Both the position numbers and the translations under genes were made by a program. Below, one piece after another: positions 56,791-64,000 of a DNA stretch of 64,000 nt (position 1 is its first letter; each line of letters opens with the position of its first letter). Origin of the DNA: Symsagittifera roscoffensis (Eukaryota; Xenacoelomorpha; Acoela; Convolutidae); NCBI RefSeq assembly GCF_963678635.1, contig NC_087062.1:42916395-42980394 (forward strand), read 5' to 3'. Under the pieces are notes generated by a model. That model was not told the origin of the DNA. It saw only the letters and a list, made by a program, of their open reading frames with translations, and made no database searches.

Positions 56791-57180
56791 GCCGATTCAC
56801 GCTACAACATGTTTCAATTTTTGCAAAGTTATTTTTCGATGAGATAATCTTGAAAAGTTTGCAGATCAATGCTTTAATTTTTTGCTGAAAAATCGTTAAT
56901 TTTTGTGGATCGACTTATGGTATGGTTGTTAGATTTCCGGGTTTCATCACCCGAGTTGTCACTTAACCCCGAATGGCACAATGCAACCTTCCATTGTACG
57001 AAATAATTGACGTCAATGGCTTTATTGCGGAGATCGTGAAAAAAAGAAGATAGAAAACTTTGGAGATTAAATGTTTCAAAATTTCAATTGGAGCCAAATA
57101 TTTCTCAGAAATATGAGAAGATTGCCCTTTTTTATAACAACATGTTCAAGAGACAAGAGAAGAAGATATTTTAATTTAAA

Positions 57181-57880
57181 GGGTGAAACTGGATTAGTTG
57201 CGGTACCATATGATAGGGCGTGGGTTTCTGTGTAATTAGGAAGGACACCTACGAGAACGAGTTATCTACATTAGATTCAAATCAATTCAGCGAAAGTAGA
57301 GGAACAAGTCATGCGATTATTTTGAAGATAGAAAGAGACATCAATAAGATGTTGTTAGCTATGAGGAAAAAACATCAATAAGATGTTGTTAGCTATGAGG
57401 GTTGAGAAACACCGAAACGAGGATACCCCAGTTGGACAGCATATACGGCAGTGTAGTAGTAGGGGTAAGTCGGAGTTTAAATGGAGGATAATCAAACAGG
57501 CATCCAGCAGCATTAAGTTACTTACATAAGAGGCGCTGCATATTAGGAAAGAGAGACCGGTAATTAACACGCGCGACGAGTTTAGAGTGGGGAGCTGATA
57601 CTAAAGCTATAGTTCTAGAATCCAAAAATTCTAGCTAAAACAAAAAAAATTTTGAAATAATTTACATGTTAGCATGAAATTAGCGACAAAACGAAATTGT
57701 AGAAACAAAAAAGGTGAAAATTGTCAGAAATTTGTGATTAAATTTATTAATTTTTAACAAATAGTTGTTATTTATTCTCAGTAACATTTGTGAAGTTGTG
57801 ATAGTTAGAAGTTGTGAAGTTAGAATTTTAAAACCTGAAGATGCCCAAAAACGTGCGCTAAAATTTGTCTGAATTTACAT
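57181..57880 (+). mobile_element. Penelope-like element 2, internally deleted
   Basis: The left 190 bp matches the part of element 1 around 59070-59240 (GLVAVPYDRAWVSV, then the I-KIERDINKMLLAM block). The right 200 bp matches the GIY-YIG end (EKHRNEDTPVGQHIR; EALHIRKERPVINTRDEFR). About 1.3 kb in between is missing. At the junction a 30-bp word (catcaataagatgttgttag...) is present twice with aaaaaa between. The 3' flank (57600-57880) parallels the 3' region of element 1 and carries a shared ctgaagatgc-motif. Confidence 0.85.
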
Positions 57881-58289
57881 TTTTAACGCATTCTGAGAAG
57901 ATATTTTAGTTAATAAAACGAACTGACAGTTGAAGTCTTCGGTCGTTACACGCAGACACGGTAAAAACCTAGTCTTGCAAAAGTGGAACCGGAAGATCCA
58001 GCGCAAAAGTCGGGACAGTCCTGAAACCTCTCGCGCAGAAGAAGTTAAAAAATGACGATGTCACTTCTTGGAGAGGTTGGAATTGGAAGACCGGTGCCCA
58101 GATACTATTTTAATAAACGATAAACACCTATTAGCTACTGTAATGCTCTAAGCGTATTTAAATTAACTCGATATCGTCCAGTTATTTCTGAGCATCAGAA
58201 GTTAGGTCGAAGAAAGGATCAATCTAATGGATCTAATATAAAACTGTTTCTAAAAAAAATATTTTTAAATGGGCGTCTACCCCTGTTTT

Positions 58290-58480
58290 CAGTAATAATC
58301 ACGTTTTCTGAGGATCCGAGACCCAGCTATGAGGTTATTTTTGAATGTACGCGGAAGCTAAGTAAAATTCCTTTTGCTGCTGGCCTAAAAACGGTAACCT
58401 GAGGGTTGCCCTTAAACAGACAGGAAAAACAACTAATCAGGTCGAGACGGTGAAAAATTGAGTCGAATTAAGATAAAAGA
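58290..58480 (+). repeat. Dispersed repeat family 'core-50', partial copy e
   Basis: Only the right half of the core (gaggatccgagacccagcta followed by tgaggttattttt) and a short right flank (gaatgtacgcggaagctaag) can be aligned with copies a, c and d. It sits directly upstream of Penelope-like element 1 and may have been truncated by it. Confidence 0.5.
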
Positions 58481-58516
58481 TGTCAAAGGTAACTGCTGCC
58501 GCCACCACTCCCTAGA

Positions 58517-58950
58517 TTGGTCCTGAGAAGAAAACTCACGTGGAAAAATGTGTTAGATTATTCAAAACATTTTAATAAATTTAATAGCAGTTTCCTGAGA
58601 ATTAAAATTCTGAGAAAATGTCTCGATATCGACATTATACCAGATGTTTTACGATTTCGCGTGCCTGATAACGGTGTTTTTTTTTCGGATCAAGCGGTGC
58701 ACAGTTTCCAACTGAGACTCTTGAGATCTGAGATAAGCCAGGCAAAGAAACTTTCGGAAAGACAGGATAGACCATTAAAAAACTTGGATGAAAGGTCAGT
58801 TAGAATTTAAGATGAAGTGATTTTGCCGCTTTGGGTGCGGGAAGTCTTAGGTTTTGGACTTCCGGTACGAGACAAAATCAATGAAATTCTTTTCCTTTCT
58901 GACATTGATTTTTTTGTCTGAACTGAAGTTAATTAGAATAATCCGAGAAA
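58517..58950 (+). pseudogene. Penelope-like N-terminal domain
   Basis: The frame 58517-58810 (97 residues; CLDIDIIPDVLRFRVPDNG, FQLRLLRSEISQAKKL) matches the helical domain found before RT in GIY-YIG Penelope-like proteins. It continues after a stop with FGLPVRDKINEI and LSDID at about 58850-58920. Broken by one stop and one shift. Confidence 0.7.
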
Positions 58951-58979
58951 AATTATGTGAGATTGAAGCAGCTGCAAAG

Positions 58980-60110
58980 AGATAAGCTAAGAATGTGAAA
59001 CAGACCCCCTCTGACAAAGGTGCTGAAAAAACCAGAAAGTATTTGAAGGAAAACGGTCTTCTGGCAGTGCCGTTTGATAAGAGGGTGGGTTCTTGTGTAA
59101 TGAAAAAGGAGACATATGTGAAAAAACTGAAAGATTTATTACAAGCAGAACAGTTTAGTGAGAGGAAGAATGTGACAGGCAGTGTGATTATAAAAATTAA
59201 AAAAGACATAAACAAACAATTACTCGCCATGAAAAAGATGGACGAGAATAGCGAAGTGCTGTATACTAGGTTGAGATCAACGGGAGCGCAGCCAGCTAGG
59301 CTGTATGGATTAGCAAAAGTATACAAACAAGGCACACCACTTCGCCCGTCCTTTCTTTACCTGGTAGCTCATATGACAGCCTAAATAAAACATTGGCAAA
59401 GTATTTTGTTGAAATTGAGGGGGAAAACATAGAAATGAACGCTCCAATAACCAGGGAGATCTTGGAGAAAACTGAGTTGGACTCTGACGAGAGTATAATC
59501 TCCCATGATGTAAAGAGTTTGTACACTAATGTCCCGCTCAAGGAAGCGGTTGAAATAGCCCTGAGGAGATTATATGAGCAAGTGAACGCTCCGGAAACAT
59601 CTCGCAAGACTATGAAAAAACTACTGAATTTGGCAGTGAGTAAGGTACACTTTAAATTCAATGGTTTGTAGTATATACAAAAAGACGGTTTAGCAAAGGC
59701 GCCTCCCTTGCAGTAATTTTGGCCAATTTATGGCTCAAAGAAAACGAACCTGCATCAAAGAAAGATACCAAAATTGACTGTGCTAAATGAGGGTAACAAG
59801 GAAGTGTGCCGTAGATGTCAGAAAAAGGTGACATATCGGACAAAAAGGGTAGAATGCGAAGCTTGTTTGAGTTGATACCACTTAGAGTGTGGTAAGATGA
59901 CATCGCTGAAACAGTATGGTTTTGCATGAATTGCAGAAAACAACAGGAAGCAGATCGGACTGTGAATGGTATTAAAGTTTTCTAAGATATGTGGACGACA
60001 TAGTTAGAACGGTCAAGGGCGATCCTGGGGTAGTTCTCTAGGCTGCCAATAAAATGCATCCAAATTTGCAGAACTTGATAGTAACGGTAATTTGGCCTTT
60101 TTGGACTTAA
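58980..60110 (+). pseudogene. Penelope-like reverse transcriptase with an internal zinc-finger-like insertion
   Basis: RT blocks run from LLAVPFDKRVGSCV (59060) through GLAKVYKQGTPLRP (59310), SHDVKSLYTNVPL (59500) and the ANLWLKENE block (59725) to YVDD (59988-59999). Between ANLWLKENE and YVDD is CRRC...CEAC...YHLEC...WFCMNC (59807-59935), a PHD-like C2-C2-HC-C2 pattern. A stop (TGA) replaces what is probably Trp before YH. The downstream part (LAFLDLNVNVDSGKK, 60091) is the thumb. Frames change at about 59384, 59700, 59895 and 59985. Confidence 0.85.
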
Positions 60111-60439
60111 ATGTCAACGTGGATTCAGGAAAAAAGGTCACATGTGGCTGGTACCAAAAACCCACTGATACTGGCACCATTCTAAGTTTCAGAGGCTGTG
60201 CATCTTTGCAGTACAAAAAAAACGTTATTGAAGAGACGGTTCAAAGTTCAAAGGGTTTTCAGAAGTACCTCAACGTGGGAAGACTTTGACCTGGCATTGG
60301 AAAATAACCGGAAGCAATTGATTGAAAATCAAAATCCGAAAAATTGGTCTGACACGGCACAAATAATTTTTACAACAAGAAAATTGAAAACATGCTTGCT
60401 ATCCCTCGAAACTTCCGTTGCTCGTGAAGTGAGATCAAG

Positions 60440-60748
60440 CTTACTGAGATCAAAGTGGTGTACAAGCTTACTTTTAGTGGATGTAACTCCACCTATGTCG
60501 GCCAGACAGTCCGACATTTAGCCACGAGGGTCGATGAACACCGCAAAGGGGACTCTCCAGTAGGGCAACACTTGTTAGAACGTAATAAGGAGGTAGGCGG
60601 TACTGCTGAGCAGAAATCACAGATTATAGACCAAACAGCCAACACTCATAAGCTACTGACACTAGAGGCTTTGCATATTTGGAGGGAGAGGCCGAAGATC
60701 AACACACGCGATGAATTCAGGAGACGGGAATTAACACTAAAATTATAG
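60440..60748 (+). pseudogene. GIY-YIG endonuclease of the Penelope-like element
   Basis: Frame 60455-60748 has YKLTFSGCNSTYVGQTVRHL (the Y...YVGQT GIY-YIG signature and following Arg), then RVDEHRKGDSPVGQHLLE and EALHIWRERPKINTRDEFR ending at a stop, as in other Penelope-like proteins. The domain itself is open from end to end. It would cut target DNA to prime reverse transcription. Upstream parts are out of frame, so no fusion protein results. Confidence 0.9.
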
Positions 60749-61011
60749 TCTATGTATAACATGGCTAAAAGATAAAAAACTGACATGTCAGAATCAAAAA
60801 TATTCCCAAATCGAAATGTTATAACCATGAGAGAACAAAAACTAAAAAATTTCAAAAATTTACAGGAAAATGTTATTCATGATTACGTAAATATATTATG
60901 CAATAACAGTTGTTTAATTTTGATTGGTTAGAAAGTTTTAGAGCCTATTAGACATGTTTCTCATTTTTCAAATCTTTGATCGTTTTGTAAATATTGTAAT
61001 AAATTTTAATT

Positions 61012-61042
61012 CTGTAGATGCACAAAATGAGCGAAAACGTTT
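61012..61042 (+). other. Conserved 3' motif of Penelope-like elements (possible hammerhead-type core)
   Basis: CTGTAGATGC, then a short loop, then GCGAAAACGTTT. Related words occur at 57835 (element 2) and 22853 (190-bp insert). Penelope-like elements are known to carry hammerhead ribozyme motifs (core CUGANGA...GAAA). The first copy has T for A at the sixth core position, so activity is doubtful. Confidence 0.4.
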
Positions 61043-61054
61043 GAATTAACCTTT

Positions 61055-61740
61055 TAAATTTCTTGTAATTAATGTCAGCTAGTCGGTGTGTTATTTCTGG
61101 GCGAATGGTACAACTAATTTTCTTAGGCTAATTTCTTACCGATGAAAACTTCATCTCCATTCGAACCGTTTTGCTATGAATTAGTTGGAATTATTAAAGA
61201 GATTCATCGCTTGAATGGCTTGCTCAGAAAAAATTATTCGGCCAATCGATCTAAGCTATGAAATAACTCAAAATTTTATAAAATCTTAATCCATGACTGA
61301 TTTATTCAAGAAAGACTTGAAAATGTGTCAAGCTGAAATACCATAAACTGTTTCAATTCTACATAGCTTAGAATTAACATAGCGATTTTACATAGCTTAG
61401 CCTAATTGTTGTGATAAACTTATTAAATAGATTTGTTATGATTGATGTTTGTGCCTGTTTGTGGAACGCCCTCCACGGGATTTTAAAGACAGGTCTGTCA
61501 AGTGGCTTTCTGTGGGGAGGTGGGAAACTGGAACTGGTTTGAAGAGTCTGGTGGTGCACCGCTGGACCTACTGAGCTCGGGTGAGATTGTTCCTTGTTTT
61601 TGAATTTGTAATTCGATTTTGAAATTTAAATTAAATTAATTGCTTTTTATTTTTTTTGTTTGCTGATTTATAAAATTCCCACTAACCGCTTATCATGGGT
61701 TAGTTCAGTCCCCTAGTTCTAGTCGAAATCCTTTTTTTTT
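61055..61740. other. No gene seen
   Basis: AT-rich spacer between Penelope-like element 1 and the PHD-RT element, possibly the 5' untranslated part of the latter. Nothing recognisable. Confidence 0.45.
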
Positions 61741-61748
61741 AAACATTT

Positions 61749-63370
61749 ATGCGGAGTCAAGATGAGGAAAACAACAAAGAATGTACATGCAAAGATTGCT
61801 TAAAACCTTCAGGACTGATAAATTGGTCTGGATGTGATTGTTGTTCTAGTTGGTATCATATCAGTTGTGTAAATATTTCTCTTAGCGACTCTAGATAACC
61901 CAATGGTTTCAGTGTCCTTTATGTGTTGATGTAAAATCTGTTAATAAAGCAACAATAGGTAATGATTTAGTGCTAGACAATTATGTTAGAACAGCCATCT
62001 CAAATGTCCGAGTACTCAAGAGAGTACCAAAAGACTCGCGTCTTTCATTGGCGGAAAGTCTGTCGGACAAAATAAATGACATCGTCTACAATGTAGAAGT
62101 TGTTACAAAATGGCTAATTTTTTAACGTCGCTCTTGTTTTTTTGGAGCAACCGAAAAGAAGTGGACGCAAACAGACCACAAGCATGAGCTCTTTGATAAA
62201 TAAAAAAAATTCGAGCAAATGACGTGTCACTTCCAAAACCCCATCCCCAAGTTTCAAGCCCGCCTCTGAGTGACTTCGAGCAGAGAATAAAGTTAATAAG
62301 TAGTAAGTTCGATGAAGGAAATGTAAAGGGAGGATTAAGGCTTGCTGCTTCGGATGACAAAATTGCTCCTTTTTCAACTGATAAGTATCAAAAAATGCTG
62401 TCTAAGCACCCTCAGCGAGCCAAATTTGCAGCTCCAAATCCAAAAAGCTTTGATAGTTTTTTCGTAACCGATTTCGACCTATACAAAGCGATAATGTCCT
62501 TTCCGAACGGATCAGCAGCAGGTCCTGATAAAATGTTCATCAAATTTTTGAAGGTCTTGTTAGTAAGTCGAATGGCAATGCAGGATTTAATTTTCTGAAA
62601 TCGCTTACTAAGCTGATAAACCACATTGAAGATGGCAAGATACCCGAACCCCCAAGACCTTTCTTTTTTGGCGCAAAGCTTACCGCCCTCATAAAGATAG
62701 ACGGAGGGTTGAGACCGATTGCCATAGGCAGCACGCTGAGACGTATCGCGTCTAAATGCGCTGGAAGCAAGGCCCTCGCCGAGCGACAAATTTTTTTCGG
62801 AAACGTACAGGTACGATCCGGTACCAAACGAGGAGCAGAAATAGCGGCACACTTGTTTCGAAACCTAATTGAACGCGACGACAATCCAAAATGCACTGTT
62901 TATTTTAAACTAGATTTTAAGAATGCCTTTAACTTTCTAAATAGAGAAACAATGCTGAATCATGTTTATTACCTTTTTTACGGAAGCTCTGTCAAAATGT
63001 CAGAAGACGGAAATCAGCAAGTTGATCCTGAAGCCTCACCCTTTTTTGTGGAATAAATTCAGAAACTAGTCAAATAGTTGGAGTCGAAAAATTACATCTG
63101 CTATTTAGATGATGGAAATTTAGCCGATGACTTTAAGGTAGTACTCCGGGACCTTAAAAATTTTCTGAAATCGGAACAAAATTACGGCCTGAGCTTGAAC
63201 ACTGAGAAGTGTGAACTTTGTTTTTTAGGACCGACTACGAGTACACAGTTTAATTCAATTTTAACACAATTTCGAAAAATATGCCTCAAAATGAAAATAA
63301 AAACAAAAGAAGAACTCCTCATTTTAGGATCTCCAATAGGCGAACTTTGCCAAAACGAATTACTGTAACA
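61749..63370 (+). mobile_element. PHD-finger reverse transcriptase element (non-LTR type), decayed
   Basis: A PHD-like finger opens the element (CTCKDCLKPSG, CDCCSSWYHISC, then WFQCPLC after a shift; 61775-61925). A Trp/Ser-rich linker follows (VPKDSRLSLAESLSDKI). RT spans 62240-63368: KFDEGNVKGGLRLAASDD, FPNGSAAGPDK, LRPIAIGSTLRRIASKC, YFKLDFKNAFNFLNRETML, QQVDPEASPFF and CYLDDGNL (63097-63120). One stop (62596), a shift after it and another stop near 63054 break it. No endonuclease is seen. The catalytic YLDD box is intact. The exact clade is not decided. Confidence 0.82.
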
Positions 63371-63569
63371 TTCGCCGGGAAGATACATATCGACGGAAAA
63401 TAAAGCTAGGTTCTAAGACGACTGGCCAACGTCTAAACAGAGCTCTACATGCTTTTCACCGTCTCTACCAAGCCAGTACTTTCGGTGGTCTTTCTAACAT
63501 CGGGTCGACTAAAACGTTACTGCTTTCGGCTTCGGTCAAAACACTCAAATTAACTAGATTACATGCGGA

Positions 63570-64000
63570 AATAGTGAGCTCATGGCTGCGTCTCAGTATC
63601 CCCAGACCACGAGGTCACTCCTAAAAACAGGGCTACTACTATTCATTGAATTATTATTGTTTTTGTTCAGTAGATAAAAATCATCATCTCCATCGAAAAT
63701 GGTTCAACCCTTTTCCCCAACTCCTAGCTTCTCATCCTATCAAAATGAATTCAGATGTTATTTAAATTCAACTCAGGACATAACAGGGAAGCTAAAAGTT
63801 TATGTAAAACACTATCAGTTTCAGTCCCGAGACCCCGCCGGATTCTCGAATCCGGGGTAATAAGACTCCTATTCTGCTTCCGGAAGGCTGCCTTCCACCC
63901 ATCACCGTTGTTCGCAACGGCCTTGCAACTATTGTAGCGACACAATAGTTACAACTCGGAACGGTCTCTGCTACTTCTGCAATCTGTTGTTGTTTTTCAA
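63570..64000 (-). repeat. Dispersed repeat family 'core-50', copy f (reverse, cut by window end)
   Basis: In reverse orientation the core reads tttttaggagtgacctcgtg, then gtctggggatactgagacgc, then agccatgagctca (63587-63640), almost identical to copy d. Words to its right (tcgatggagatgatgattttt and tagcttccctgttatgtcctg, as read on the minus strand) align with copy d, and ccgagttgtaactattgtgtcg near 63955 with copies b and c. It follows the PHD-RT element directly. Confidence 0.82.

Larger units (their letters stand above)
58510..61050 (+). mobile_element. Penelope-like element 1 (GIY-YIG type), nearly full length, inactivated
   Basis: Order on the plus strand is N-terminal domain (58517-58950), RT (58980-60110) and GIY-YIG endonuclease (60440-60748), then a ~300-bp 3' tail ending near ctgtagatgcacaaaatgag (61012). 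RT wording typical of Penelope-like elements includes YGLAKVYKQGTPLRP, HDVKSLYTNVPL and RYVDDIVRTV. At least four frameshifts and several stops mean it is dead. Such elements copy themselves by RT primed at a nick and are distinct from both LINE and LTR types. Element 2, 900 bp to the left, is a deleted relative. Confidence 0.9.

Overview
This window looks like a stretch of an AT-rich invertebrate animal genome. The reasons are: one spliced protein gene with GT-AG introns belonging to an animal-specific RhoGAP family; many decayed non-LTR, Penelope-like and Ty3/Gypsy-like retroelements; tRNA-derived SINE-like sequences; and abundant micro- and minisatellites. Nothing prokaryotic is present, and I cannot name the phylum from sequence alone.

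Host gene. On the minus strand, five exons can be joined by splice signals and phase into one gene (8941-31429). It encodes a roughly 987-residue RhoGAP of the ARHGAP45(HMHA1)/ARHGAP29/GMIP type: an N-terminal Ser/Pro-rich leader, an F-BAR-like coiled-coil region, a C1 zinc finger and a RhoGAP domain with its arginine finger. The F-BAR region is split over three small exons. The C1 domain, the RhoGAP domain and the whole C-terminal tail lie in one 1.9-kb exon. The introns hold satellite-like tandem repeats, a tandem 1.28-kb duplication and two nested LINE copies.

Layout. 1-2.66 kb: two copies of an ~850-bp direct repeat. 2.8-4.0 kb: microsatellites. 4.8-7.0 kb: decayed LINE (minus). 8-21.4 kb: RhoGAP exons 2-5 with repeat-rich introns. 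22.2-26.6 kb: a LINE relic (plus) carrying a small insertion with target-site duplication, then a CR1-like LINE (minus) with a PHD-like finger in ORF1. 27.6-29 kb: a copy of an unnamed dispersed repeat family and a minisatellite. 31.2-31.4 kb: predicted first coding exon. 31.4-42.6 kb: mostly transposon-poor AT-rich DNA with small local duplications. 42.6-43 kb: a 26-bp minisatellite. 44-50.5 kb: decayed Ty3/Gypsy-like element, apparently interrupted by a block of near-perfect palindromes (48.7-49.8 kb). 52.5-55.3 kb: a third LINE (minus). 57.2-61 kb: two Penelope-like elements, one internally deleted, one near full length with GIY-YIG endonuclease. 61.7-63.4 kb: a PHD-finger reverse transcriptase element.

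Six related copies of one uncharacterised ~0.7-kb dispersed repeat (27.6, 36.1, 51.2, 56.1, 58.3 and 63.6 kb) share a highly conserved ~50-bp core. That family, the palindrome block, and a zinc finger lying between two catalytic motifs of the Penelope-like reverse transcriptase are the most unusual items. Apart from the RhoGAP gene, essentially all coding potential comes from broken mobile elements.
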